A stretch of 64,000 nucleotides of DNA, from contig JAEUJW010000009.1 in assembly GCA_016793465.1 (NCBI GenBank), positions 1 to 64,000 of the forward strand, written 5' to 3'. A program made the position numbers and the translations under genes. The notes under the pieces were generated by a model. It was not told the origin of the DNA. It saw only the letters and a program-made list of their open reading frames with translations, and searched no databases. This stretch comes from Myxococcales bacterium (GTDB lineage Bacteria; Myxococcota; Polyangia; Nannocystales; Nannocystaceae). Shown here piece after piece: positions 42,556 to 51,272 of the stretch. The first letter of the stretch is position 1. Each line of letters begins with the position of its first letter.

Positions 42556-43959
42556 ATGATCTCGACCCGCGAGCTCCTGTTGGCGTCTGCCGTGGCCCTG
42601 CCGGCGACGGCCTGTTATCCGACCATCGGCGTGACGGACACCGGCTCGAGCGAGGGCTCGGACGCGGGCGAGACGACGGCGCCGACGAGCACCGGCGTGA
42701 CGCCGACCAGCACCGGCGAGACCTCGGCGGGGCCGTCGACCTCGAGCGAGACGGCGGAGCCGACCACGGCGGTCACGAGCGGCGAGACCGGGCCGCAGCC
42801 GACCTGCGGCGACGGGGTGATCGACGGCGACGAGGCGTGCGACGGGGCCGAGCTCGGCGGGAAGACCTGCGTCGACGTCGACGAGTCGTTCGTCGGCGGC
42901 GACCTGGCGTGCGCGCAGGACTGCACGTTCGACACCTCGGGCTGCGAGGTCGACCCGGACGCGCCGCTGGTGGCGCTCAACGAGGTGCTGTCGAAGTCGG
43001 CGACCGCGGGGCCGTTCGCCGACAAGGGCGACGCGATCGAGCTGTACAACGCGGGCGGGGTGGAGGCCGACCTGTCGGGCTGGAAGCTGTCGGACGACCC
43101 GACGCTGCCGCTCGACAAGACCTACGTGTTCCCGGTCGGCACGGTGCTGCTGCCGGGCGAGTGGCTGGTGCTGGTCGAGCTCGACGCCATGCAGGGCACC
43201 GGCGAGCTGCCGTTCGGGATCTCGAGCGACACCGAGGAGACGCTGACGCTGGTCGACGGGCTCGACGTGACGGTCGACCAGCTGATCGTCCAGGGGGCCG
43301 ACGCGGCGCTGTCGTACTGCCGCCTGCCCGACGGGACCGGGGCGTGGTCGAAGTGCGACCAGACGCTCGGGGCGGCCAACGCGGAGGCGAGCTCGGACTG
43401 CGGCAACGCGGCGCAGGAGCCGGGCGAGGACTGCGACGGCGCCGACCTCGACGACCAGACCTGCGAGGGCCTCGGGCTCGGGTTCTCGGGCGGGACGCTG
43501 GCCTGCACGCCGACCTGCATGTTCGACGCGTCGATGTGCACGACCGACACGCTGGTGGTCGTCAACGAGCTCGAGTCGACCAACGACGCCATCGAGATCC
43601 ACAACGCCGGCAACACGGCCGTCGACATCTCGGGCTGGATCTTGACCGACGACGTCGTCGACGTGAACTACGACCCGATGGCCGACCCCGAGAAGCTGGT
43701 GTTCCCGCCGCAGACCAGCGTCGCCGCCAAGCAGTTCCTGGTGGTCGCCAAGGGCATGGGCCCCGGCCAGCACCCGTTCGGGCTCAGCGCCAACGGCGAC
43801 ACCGTGACCCTGCTCGAGCCGAACCTCGCGGTCGTCGACCAGGTCTCGTACGGGCTCAACGAGGCGGTCGTGTCGTACTGCCGCCTGCCGGACGGCCCGG
43901 GCGGCGTGTGGACGACCGGGTGCATGCCCACGTTCGGGATGGCCAACAAGGGGCCGTGA
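42556..43959 (+). CDS. Lipoprotein with two lamin-tail (LTD) domains
   Basis: 467 residues. Lipobox A-T-A-C20, then a Thr/Ser/Glu linker, then a CGDGVIDGDEACDGAELGG Cys module. The first LTD domain at about 135-275 (VALNEVLSK ... GDAIELYNAGGVEADLSGWKLSDD ... LLPGEWLVL) is followed by a second Cys module (CGNAAQEPGEDCDGADL) and the second LTD (VVVNELESTNDAIEIHNAGNTAVDISGWILTDD, in parts). Each ends with a CRLPDG..G segment. LTD domains are Ig-like and bind proteins or sugars at the surface. A duplicated Cys-LTD unit explains the length. A strong hairpin follows the stop. Confidence 0.82.
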   Translation: MISTRELLLASAVALPATACYPTIGVTDTGSSEGSDAGETTAPTSTGVTPTSTGETSAGPSTSSETAEPTTAVTSGETGPQPTCGDGVIDGDEACDGAELGGKTCVDVDESFVGGDLACAQDCTFDTSGCEVDPDAPLVALNEVLSKSATAGPFADKGDAIELYNAGGVEADLSGWKLSDDPTLPLDKTYVFPVGTVLLPGEWLVLVELDAMQGTGELPFGISSDTEETLTLVDGLDVTVDQLIVQGADAALSYCRLPDGTGAWSKCDQTLGAANAEASSDCGNAAQEPGEDCDGADLDDQTCEGLGLGFSGGTLACTPTCMFDASMCTTDTLVVVNELESTNDAIEIHNAGNTAVDISGWILTDDVVDVNYDPMADPEKLVFPPQTSVAAKQFLVVAKGMGPGQHPFGLSANGDTVTLLEPNLAVVDQVSYGLNEAVVSYCRLPDGPGGVWTTGCMPTFGMANKGP

Positions 43960-43981
43960 ACCGCGGGTGATTCGAAGCGGC

Positions 43982-44007
43982 GAGACCCTCCGCGGGCGGA
44001 GGGTCTC
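43982..44007. terminator. Bidirectional hairpin between convergent genes
   Basis: A perfect 11-bp stem (GAGACCCTCCG with CGGAGGGTCTC) and a 4-nt loop lie 23 bp after the LTD lipoprotein stop and 36 bp from the stop of the convergent lipoprotein. No T run follows, so it may act on both strands or serve mRNA 3' protection. Confidence 0.6.
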
Positions 44008-44042
44008 ACCAATTCACGAGGCGGGCCCGGAGGGCCGCGGGG

Positions 44043-45236
44043 TCACAGGCAGCCGGTGCAGAGCTTGAGGTAGCCGCGCAGCTCCTCGTTGGGCTCGCCG
44101 TCGGCGGTCCAGTCCTCGGGCTTGTCGATGTACTTGACGTCGGTGCAGCCGGCCGAGATGACCTGGAGGCCGAAGCCCGCGCCGGAGACGGCGGCCTCGC
44201 CGGGGTAGTTGAACTCGGCGGCCTTGGTGTACTCGCTGTCGTCTTTGATCTGGCAGTTGCCGCTGCAGCCCTCGATGACGGGCTTGCAGTCGTGCGGCTT
44301 GGCCTCGGACTGGTTGGACACGTTGGCGTTTAGCCAGGTGCCGTCGGGGATGTCGACGGTGATGTTGGCGGCCCAGGGCTTCAGGGACTCGATGCGGATG
44401 GCGCCGAAGCTCATGGCGGGGCACGGGCAGTCGGGCGACCAGGCGGCGTCGTTGCCCATCATGTCCTTGAACTCCTCGCAGCCCTTGATCTGGTCGGCGG
44501 AGCAGGCGGGGGCGGGGCTCAGGTTGCGGCACAGTTTAATTTTGCCGACGCCGGCCGACATCTTGACCGAGCCGTTGCCGCACCAGCCGGCGTCGCCCTC
44601 GCCGCTGATCGTGACGTTGCCGCGGACCGGGTAGGAGTTCTCGTTCTCGTTGTCCTCGGTCTGGACGTTGAGCTCGCCCTTGAAGCCCTTCGGCAGGTGG
44701 ACGCGGAGGTGGGCGCCCGAGCGCACGGGCTGCGACTGGCCGTCGTAGTAGATGAAGACGCTGCAGGCGTCCTTCCAGGTGCCGATGGTGCAGTTCTTCT
44801 CCGCGTCCATCATGTCGGCCTCGGTCGGCTTGGTCGGGCTGCCGCCGCCCTCGTTGTAGGCCCACAGGCTCATGCGCTCGAAGGTGCCCTTCAGGCCGGT
44901 GGCCTCGTCGCCGTTGGCGGTGGCGTCGTCCGAGAAGTCGTACTTCTGCATCTCGATCGAGATGGTGTTCTCGGTGTCGAACATGACCTCGACGTTGCCG
45001 CGGTTGGCGAAGTTGTTGGTGTACTCCTTGCGGCCGATGGTGATGCGGTTGATCTTGCCGTCGCCGTCGAGCGGGAACGGCAGGTCCTTGACCACGCTCT
45101 CCCACTCGGTGACCTGCGGCTCGCCGCCGCCGGGGCCGTCATCACCAGTATCATTGCCGGGATCCTTGGTGCAGGCGGACGTGCCGAGGAGGGCGAGGCC
45201 GAGGCCGAGGATCGTTGCCGGGGTGAGCTTTTTCAT
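44043..45236 (-). CDS. Lipoprotein of unknown function (397 residues)
   Basis: 397 residues from the ATG at 45236. Signal peptide MKKLTPATILGLGLALLGTSAC with C22 as lipobox cysteine. A short Asp/Gly linker leads to a large folded domain: VVKDLPFPLDGDGKINRITIGRKEY, NTISIEMQKYDFSDD, LRVHLPKGFKGELNV, GNVTISGEGDAGWCGNG and a Cys-rich tail with about a dozen cysteines ending KLCTGCL. The pattern of beta strands with internal N-V-T/S-V-K motifs resembles the adhesin-like DUF4097-type right-handed beta helix, but this is not certain. Unusually few linker residues for this genome. A CTGTCG-N4-GGGCAG repeat lies 58 bp upstream. Confidence 0.7.
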   Translation of the reverse strand: MKKLTPATILGLGLALLGTSACTKDPGNDTGDDGPGGGEPQVTEWESVVKDLPFPLDGDGKINRITIGRKEYTNNFANRGNVEVMFDTENTISIEMQKYDFSDDATANGDEATGLKGTFERMSLWAYNEGGGSPTKPTEADMMDAEKNCTIGTWKDACSVFIYYDGQSQPVRSGAHLRVHLPKGFKGELNVQTEDNENENSYPVRGNVTISGEGDAGWCGNGSVKMSAGVGKIKLCRNLSPAPACSADQIKGCEEFKDMMGNDAAWSPDCPCPAMSFGAIRIESLKPWAANITVDIPDGTWLNANVSNQSEAKPHDCKPVIEGCSGNCQIKDDSEYTKAAEFNYPGEAAVSGAGFGLQVISAGCTDVKYIDKPEDWTADGEPNEELRGYLKLCTGCL

Positions 45237-45293
45237 CGCGAGGTTCCGTGGAAGGCTGGAGGGCTGAAGGCGGGGGTCGGATGGGTCTCCGGC

Positions 45294-45309
45294 CTGTCGC
45301 AGGGGGCAG
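45294..45309. repeat. CTGTCG-CAGG-GGGCAG inverted repeat upstream of lipoprotein
   Basis: 6-4-6 element with one wobble in the arms, 58 bp upstream of the lipoprotein start at 45236 and 152 bp upstream of ileS on the other side. It lies in the 224-bp divergent region 45237-45460, in which I see no other feature I can support. Confidence 0.4.
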
Positions 45310-45460
45310 GATATCCGGGCCAGGTCGCGGCGACAACCGTGAGACCGGCCGTGGTCAGACTGTTCCGATCGGGGTCGGGTTTCGCGGGGGCCGCGGCTCC
45401 GGGACGATGGGGGGGTCGGGGCAAGCGCCGGGGGCTTGACCGCGGGGCGGGAGGCGGGTC

Positions 45461-48400
45461 ATGCACGCTCTCCGGAGCCCGATGTCGGAACGATCCCAGC
45501 CAGCTTCAGAAGTCAATCGGACCTTCCAGGCGCCGCCGGCCCAGCTCGACCTGCCGGCGCTGGAGCACGAGATCCTCTCGCTCTGGCAGGCGCGTGACAT
45601 CGAGGGCCGCAGCCTGCGGACGACCACCCGCGCGGACGGCACGCCGCGGCCCGCGTTCGTGTTCTACGACGGCCCGCCGTTCGCCACCGGCCTGCCGCAC
45701 TACGGCCACCTGCTGGCCGGGACGATCAAGGACATCGTGCCGCGGTTTTGGTTCATGCGGGGCTACGCGGTCGAGCGGCGCTTCGGCTGGGACTGCCACG
45801 GCCTGCCGATCGAGAGCCTGGTCGAGAACGAACTCGGGCTGCACGGCAAGGCCGACATCGAGGCCTACGGCGTGCCCAGGTTCAACGCCGCCTGCCGCGC
45901 CGGGGTCCTGCGCTTCACCGCCGAGTGGGAGCGCGTGGTCAAGCGCATGGCCCGCTGGGTCGACTTCCGCAACGACTACAAGACCATGGACTTCGCGTTC
46001 ATGGAGAGCGTGTGGTCGATGTTCAAGTGGCTGTGGGACGGCGACCACATCTACGAGGGCTATCGCGTGCAGCCGGTGTCGCCGGCGCTCGGGACGCCGC
46101 TGTCGAACTTCGAGGTGGCCCAGGGCCCCCAGGAGAAGGACCCGGTGACCCGCAAGGAGGGTCACAAGCGCCGGCAGGACCCGAGCCTGACCGTGCGCTT
46201 CAAGCTCGAGGACGAGGACGCGTCGCTGTGGGCGTGGACGACGACGCCGTGGACGCTGCCGAGCAACCTGGCGCTGGCGGTGCATCCGGACGTCGACTAC
46301 GTGAAGGTCCGCGTGGTCGACACGGGCGAGATCGCGTACCTCGAGCCGGGGCGGCTGGCGGACTATCAGGCGCGCGGCCGGGTCGGCGCGACCGAGGAGC
46401 TGGCACGGCTGAAGGGGCGCGCGCTGGTGGGTCGGCCGTACGCGCCGCTGCTGCCGTACTTCGCGGGCTATCGGACGCACGCGGACGGGCGGCGCTGGGC
46501 GTTCCGGGTGGTCGGCGCGACGTACGTGACGACCGACAGCGGCACGGGGATCGTGCACCAGGCGCCGGGCTTCGGCGAGGACGACTACCAGGTCGGCCAG
46601 GCCGAGGGCCTGCCGATGGTCGTGCCGGTCAACCTCAGCGGGATCTTCGACGAGCGGGTCGCGGACTTCGCGGGGCAATTCGTGAAGGACGCCGACAAGG
46701 GGATCATCGAGCGGCTGAAGCGCGAGGACAAGGTGGTCGACCAGGACACCATCGTGCACGCGTACCCGCACTGCTACCGCACCGAGCAGCCGCTGCTGTA
46801 CATGGCGCTGTCGACGTGGTTCATGCGCGTGGAGGCGATGCGCGAGCGCATGGTCGCGACCAACAAGCAGATCCACTGGGTGCCGGAGCACGTGGGCAGC
46901 GGGCGCTTCGGCAACTGGCTGGAGAACGCGCGCGACTGGAACCTCAGCCGCAACCGCTACTGGGGCACGCCGCTGCCGGTGTGGCGCTGCGACAAGAACC
47001 CGGCGCACATGGTCTGCATCGGCTCGGCCGCGCAGCTCGAGCAGCTCGCCGGGCTGCAGAGCGGCGCGATCTCCGACCTCCACCGCGAGAGCGTCGACGA
47101 CATCACCTGGCCCTCGCCGTTCGGCGGGACCATGCGGCGCATCACCGAGGTGTTCGACTGCTGGTTCGAGTCGGGCAGCATGCCCTACTCGCAGAACCAC
47201 TACCCGTTTGAGCGCGTGCAGTACGTCGAGGACAACCTGCCGGCGGACTTCATCGCCGAGGGGCTCGACCAGACGCGCGGGTGGTTCTACACGCTGCACG
47301 TGCTGTCGACGGCGCGCTTCAATAAACCCGCTTTCAAAAATGTGATCGTCAACGGGCTGATCCTCGCGGCCGACGGCAAGAAGATGTCGAAGCGGCTGAA
47401 GAATTACCCCGACCCGGCGATGGTGCTCGAGAGCTACGGCGCCGACGCGCTGCGCGCCTATTTAATTAATAGCGCGGTGGTGCGGGCGGAGCCGATGAAG
47501 TTCGGCAAGACGGCGCTCGACGTGACCGGCGAGTGCGTCAAGGACACCGTGCGGGTGGCGATCCTGCCGCTGTGGAACGCCTTCAACTTTTTGGTGACGT
47601 ACGCGCGGGCCGACGGGTGGGCGCCGACGGCGAAGGACCTCGAGGCGCAGGCGCTCGAGCACCCGCTCGACCGCTGGATCACCTCGCGCGTCGGCGGATT
47701 TTTGCAGGAGCTGACGGCGGAGTACGAGGGCTACGAGCTCAGCAACCTGGTGCCGGCGTTCCTGCGCATCTGCGACGATTTTAATAATTGGTACATCCGC
47801 CGCGGGCGGCGCAGGTACTGGCGGGCCAAGGACCCCAGCGATCGCGACAAGTCGCTGGCGTACGCGACGCTGTATCGCTGCATCGTGGCGATCTCGCGGG
47901 CGATGGCGCCGGTGCTGCCGTTCCTCACCGAGGCGCTGCACCAGCGGCTGGTGGTCGACACCGGGCTGGCGCGCGAGGGCGAGGAGAGCGTGCACTTTTG
48001 TAGCTTCCCGGACGCGGCGGCGTTCGCGAGGGATCCGGAGCTCGAGGCGGAGGTCCAGCTGGCCCGCGAGGTGGTGGCGCTGGGGCTGATGCTGCGCGAA
48101 CGCGAGAAGATCGGCGTGCGCCGGCCGCTGGCCTCGATCACCGTGGTGAGCGACGACCCGGCGACGGTGGCGCGGCTGCAGCGGCGCGACAACTCCGACA
48201 TCCTCGGCGAGCTCAATATTAAAACGATCGAGGTGTCGAGCGACGACTCGGCCCTGGTCGACCTCAGCGCGAAGCCCAACTTGAAGGTGCTGGGGAAGCG
48301 GCTGGGGGCGCGGCTGAAGGGGGTCTCGGCGGGGCTCGCGGGGCTGTCGCAGGAGGAGTTACGGAGGTTCGTGGCGAGCGGGACGCTCACCGTCGAGGGC

Positions 48401-48787
48401 GAGGCGCTGGCCGCGGACGACGTGATGCTGGTGCGCGCGCCCAAGCCGGGGCGGGTGGTCGCCAGCGAGGGCGGGCTGACGGTGGTGCTCGACACCTCGC
48501 CGAACGAGGCGCTGAGGCTCGAGGGGCTGGCGCGTGAGATCGTCAACCGCGTGCAGAACCTGCGGAAGACGGCGGACCTCGACGTGAGCCAGCGGATCCA
48601 CCTGACGCTGCGCTGCGGCGGGCCGCTGGCAGCGGCGGCGAGCACGGCGGAGCTGGCCGACATGATCCGCGGCGAGACGCTGGCGGTCAGCCTCGAGGTG
48701 GTCGCCGCCGGCGAGGCGAGCGGACATGTCGCGGAAGATTCGATCGACGGCGAGGGCCTGACGGTGTCGCTGCGGGAGGCCAAGTGA
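45461..48787 (+). CDS. ileS: Isoleucyl-tRNA synthetase (type 2-like)
   Basis: 1108 residues from the ATG at 45461 (GGAGG 8 nt upstream); the ATG at 45482 is an alternative. Charges tRNA-Ile with isoleucine in the cytosol. The class I signature is H80-Y-G-H83 (in PPFATGLPHYGHLLAGT), and the KMSKS loop is K641-M-S-K-R. The editing domain has WTTTPWTLPSNLA and DSGTGIVHQAPGFGEDD. The WFESGSMPYSQNHYPFE segment and the long C-terminal domain without a zinc finger fit the eukaryote-like type 2 group, many of which are mupirocin-resistant (family knowledge, not tested). Several A/T-rich codon runs occur (47321, 47461 and 47777). Confidence 0.95.
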   Translation: MHALRSPMSERSQPASEVNRTFQAPPAQLDLPALEHEILSLWQARDIEGRSLRTTTRADGTPRPAFVFYDGPPFATGLPHYGHLLAGTIKDIVPRFWFMRGYAVERRFGWDCHGLPIESLVENELGLHGKADIEAYGVPRFNAACRAGVLRFTAEWERVVKRMARWVDFRNDYKTMDFAFMESVWSMFKWLWDGDHIYEGYRVQPVSPALGTPLSNFEVAQGPQEKDPVTRKEGHKRRQDPSLTVRFKLEDEDASLWAWTTTPWTLPSNLALAVHPDVDYVKVRVVDTGEIAYLEPGRLADYQARGRVGATEELARLKGRALVGRPYAPLLPYFAGYRTHADGRRWAFRVVGATYVTTDSGTGIVHQAPGFGEDDYQVGQAEGLPMVVPVNLSGIFDERVADFAGQFVKDADKGIIERLKREDKVVDQDTIVHAYPHCYRTEQPLLYMALSTWFMRVEAMRERMVATNKQIHWVPEHVGSGRFGNWLENARDWNLSRNRYWGTPLPVWRCDKNPAHMVCIGSAAQLEQLAGLQSGAISDLHRESVDDITWPSPFGGTMRRITEVFDCWFESGSMPYSQNHYPFERVQYVEDNLPADFIAEGLDQTRGWFYTLHVLSTARFNKPAFKNVIVNGLILAADGKKMSKRLKNYPDPAMVLESYGADALRAYLINSAVVRAEPMKFGKTALDVTGECVKDTVRVAILPLWNAFNFLVTYARADGWAPTAKDLEAQALEHPLDRWITSRVGGFLQELTAEYEGYELSNLVPAFLRICDDFNNWYIRRGRRRYWRAKDPSDRDKSLAYATLYRCIVAISRAMAPVLPFLTEALHQRLVVDTGLAREGEESVHFCSFPDAAAFARDPELEAEVQLAREVVALGLMLREREKIGVRRPLASITVVSDDPATVARLQRRDNSDILGELNIKTIEVSSDDSALVDLSAKPNLKVLGKRLGARLKGVSAGLAGLSQEELRRFVASGTLTVEGEALAADDVMLVRAPKPGRVVASEGGLTVVLDTSPNEALRLEGLAREIVNRVQNLRKTADLDVSQRIHLTLRCGGPLAAAASTAELADMIRGETLAVSLEVVAAGEASGHVAEDSIDGEGLTVSLREAK

Positions 48788-50298
48788 GCAACCCTGGAAA
48801 AATCTCCACCAAGCCGCCGAGCGGCATGCGCGACTTCCTGCCCGAGGACGTGGGCCGGCGCGAGCATGTCATCGGCGTAATTAAAAGTGTGTACGGGCGC
48901 TACGGGTTCGTGCCGCTCGAGACGCCGACGATTGAAAATCTGTCGACGCTGCTCGGCAAGTACGGGGAGGAGGGCGATCAATTGCTGTATCGCCTGCTGC
49001 ACCGGCGCGACGGGCTCGGGCGGGCGATCGAGGGGGTGCGCAGCAAGTACAGGGAGGAGGAGGCTCGACTTCAGGAGCGGGTCGGGCGCGGTGAGGTGGA
49101 GGCGCTGGCCGAGGACGCGCGACGCAAGGCCGGGGGTCCGAGCCCGATCGACCTGGCGGGCGATCAGATGCTGCTCGCCGACGAGGGGCTGCGCTACGAC
49201 CTGACGGTGCCGCTGGCGCGGGTGGTGGCGCAGTACGACCTGCCCAAATTTTTTAAGCGCTATCAGATCCAGCCGGTGTGGCGGGCGGATCGGCCGGGCA
49301 AGGGGCGCTTCCGGGAGTTCTATCAGTGCGACGTCGACATCACGGGCACGACGTCGATGGTGGCGGAGGCGGAGGTGTGCGCGGCCGTCGCCGAGGTGCT
49401 GCAGGGGCTCGGGTTCAAGGACTTTAAGATTCGCGTGAATCATCGCCAGCTGCTGCGGGCGATGATGGCGACGGCGGGGATCGATCCGTCGCTCGAGGCG
49501 GCGGCGCTGATCGCCATCGACAAGCTCGACAAGATCGGGTCGGGCGGGGTCAAGGACGAGCTCGCGGCGCGGGGGATCTCGAGCGAGGCCGCGAACACGC
49601 TGCTCATGCTCACGATCACCGGGGACGCCGACGTCGAGGCGATGTTCGGCGGGCCCAGGGGGCCGAAGGCGGGCGTGCAGCGGGTGCGCAAGCAGATCTC
49701 CGACGAGCGCGGGCAGAAGGCGCTGGGCGAGCTCGAGCTGCTGTTCACGCTGCTCGAGGCGACGCCGGCCGGACCGCACGTGACGCTGAGCCTCGATCTG
49801 GCCCGCGGGCTCGGGTACTACACCGGGGCAATTTTTGAGATCGCGGTCGCGGACCTGGCGGGGAGTCTGGGCGGCGGGGGGCGCTACGACGAGCTCGTGG
49901 GGATGTTCGGCAAGAAGCAACTGCCGGCGGTCGGGTTCTCGCTGGGGCTCGAGCGGATCCTCGTGGTGATGGAGGAGCGCGGGATGTTCCCCGCGCTGTC
50001 GGCCGGGCCGGACCTGCTGCTGTGCTGGATGGGCGTGCCGCTGCCGGACGTGCTGGCGGCGGCCCACAAGCTGCGCGCCCAGGGTTTAAAAGTCGAGGTC
50101 TATCCGGAGGACGCGAAGCTCGGGAAGCAGCTGCAGTACGCGGACTCCCCGGGGGTGCGGGCGCCGGGGGTGGCGATCGTCGGGGCCGACGAGCTGAAGG
50201 CGGGGGAGGTGACTATCAAACACCTGAAGAGCGGGGAGCAGAGGCGGGTGGCGCTCGCGGAGGCGGGGGCGGTCGTCCGTGGGTGGCCGCGCGGGTGA
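48784..50298 (+). CDS. hisS: Histidyl-tRNA synthetase
   Basis: 504 residues, GTG start at 48784 overlapping the ileS stop in a GTGA junction, so translation is coupled. Class II synthetase: motif 1 PSGMRDFLPED, motif 2 around LRYDLTVPLARVV and RPGKGRFREFYQCDVD, motif 3 GLGLERI-type (VGFSLGLERIL), and the histidine A element GLGYYTGAIFEI. The C-terminal anticodon-binding domain is present, ending AGAVVRGWPRG. An insertion of about 60 residues (LLYRLLHRRDGLGRAIEGVRSKYREEEARLQERV) near residue 80 is longer than in E. coli. The 3' 82 bp are duplicated just downstream. Cytosolic. Confidence 0.95.
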   Translation: MSNPGKISTKPPSGMRDFLPEDVGRREHVIGVIKSVYGRYGFVPLETPTIENLSTLLGKYGEEGDQLLYRLLHRRDGLGRAIEGVRSKYREEEARLQERVGRGEVEALAEDARRKAGGPSPIDLAGDQMLLADEGLRYDLTVPLARVVAQYDLPKFFKRYQIQPVWRADRPGKGRFREFYQCDVDITGTTSMVAEAEVCAAVAEVLQGLGFKDFKIRVNHRQLLRAMMATAGIDPSLEAAALIAIDKLDKIGSGGVKDELAARGISSEAANTLLMLTITGDADVEAMFGGPRGPKAGVQRVRKQISDERGQKALGELELLFTLLEATPAGPHVTLSLDLARGLGYYTGAIFEIAVADLAGSLGGGGRYDELVGMFGKKQLPAVGFSLGLERILVVMEERGMFPALSAGPDLLLCWMGVPLPDVLAAAHKLRAQGLKVEVYPEDAKLGKQLQYADSPGVRAPGVAIVGADELKAGEVTIKHLKSGEQRRVALAEAGAVVRGWPRG

Positions 50299-50433
50299 GC
50301 GGCGGGCGAAGAGCGGGGAGCAGCGGCGGGTGGCGCTCGCGGAGGCGGGGGCGGTCGTCCGCGGGTGGCCGCGCGGGTGAGCGGCGGGCGAGGGCTCGCG
50401 CATCGTGGCGAGTGGCCGTGTGGGTGAGCGGCG
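50226..50433 (+). repeat. 82-bp tandem duplication of the hisS 3' end
   Basis: The block GAAGAGCGGGGAGCAG begins at 50226 and again at 50308, exactly 82 bp apart, and the whole unit through the stop codon and GCGGCGGGCGA is almost identical (two differences seen: AGAGGC/AGCGGC and CCGTGG/CCGCGG). The second copy retains the stop. A decayed, shortened third copy aligns at about 50410-50433. 82 is not a multiple of 3, and the copy has no start. The remaining sequence to 50511 contains nothing I can support. Confidence 0.9.
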
Positions 50434-50511
50434 AGGGCTGCTGCGTGGCGCGCTGCGAGGCTGGTCGTGCCGGGAAGACGTGCGAGAGCTGTGCGTTCGG
50501 CGATTCGCCGC

Positions 50512-51198
50512 TCAGTCGTCGGCGAGCTTGACCAGCAGGTCGTCGAGCGTCGGGGTCTGCGTCCAGGCGGTGACGCGCCGGGGCTCGCGCGACCAGCCGA
50601 TGCCGAGGCCCTGGTAGTAGCGGTTGGTCGCGAACAGCTTGAGGGTCAGGTCGAGGTAGGTGCCGAAGTCGGTGTAGTCCGACGAGTCCATGTCGGCGCC
50701 GTAGTCGGTGGACACGACCATCACGTGCTGGGCGGGGTCGGGGCCGAGGACCAGGTCGGCGTGGTTGTAGCGGGCGAAGTTGTCGATGACGATGGCGCCG
50801 CACTCGAGGTCGAGCTCGCGGCCGAACAGGAGGCGCTGGTGGTCGGGCTGGATGGTGTTGACGTGGGAGTCCGCCTCCCAGGACGTCGACCAGGCGTCGG
50901 CGACGGGCAGGAGGTTGATGCAGCCGGGCGGGTGGTTGTCGTCGGGGAAGCCGAAGGCGTCGGTGTGCACGTACTCCTGGTCGCGCAGGCCCCACTCGAG
51001 GAACACGCCGTCGTGGGTGCGATAGAAGGCGAGCATGTCCTCGGGGATGTTCACGCCGAGGGCGGCCTCGGCGTCGCGGATGGCGGCCTCGCTGGCGGGG
51101 GGGCGAAGGACGACGTCGTAGACCGCGATCTGCGGGTGGGCGCGCAGGGCGGCGACCATGGCGTCGAAGCGGGCGCGGAAGCTGGAGAGCGCGCTCAT
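50512..51198 (-). CDS. SMI1/KNR4 (SUKH) family protein
   Basis: 228 residues from the ATG at 51198. The SUKH pattern is present: PPASEAAIRDAEAALGVNIPEDMLAFYRTHDGVFL near residues 33-67, then a central beta region and the GRELDLECGAIVIDNFARYNHADLVLGPDPAQHVM segment (in parts). SUKH proteins are commonly immunity proteins to contact-dependent or polymorphic toxins, or scaffolds. No toxin is adjacent here. The start is preceded by nine consecutive A residues (51214-51206 on the coding strand) 7 bp before the ATG, an unusual tract. It lies alone, downstream of hisS on the other strand. Confidence 0.8.
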   Translation of the reverse strand: MSALSSFRARFDAMVAALRAHPQIAVYDVVLRPPASEAAIRDAEAALGVNIPEDMLAFYRTHDGVFLEWGLRDQEYVHTDAFGFPDDNHPPGCINLLPVADAWSTSWEADSHVNTIQPDHQRLLFGRELDLECGAIVIDNFARYNHADLVLGPDPAQHVMVVSTDYGADMDSSDYTDFGTYLDLTLKLFATNRYYQGLGIGWSREPRRVTAWTQTPTLDDLLVKLADD

Positions 51199-51272
51199 CG
51201 GTGGCTTTTTTTTTCCGCGGGGCCGCAGGTGGTGTCAAGCGGCGGGCCGCGAAATTCCGGTAGGATGGACCG

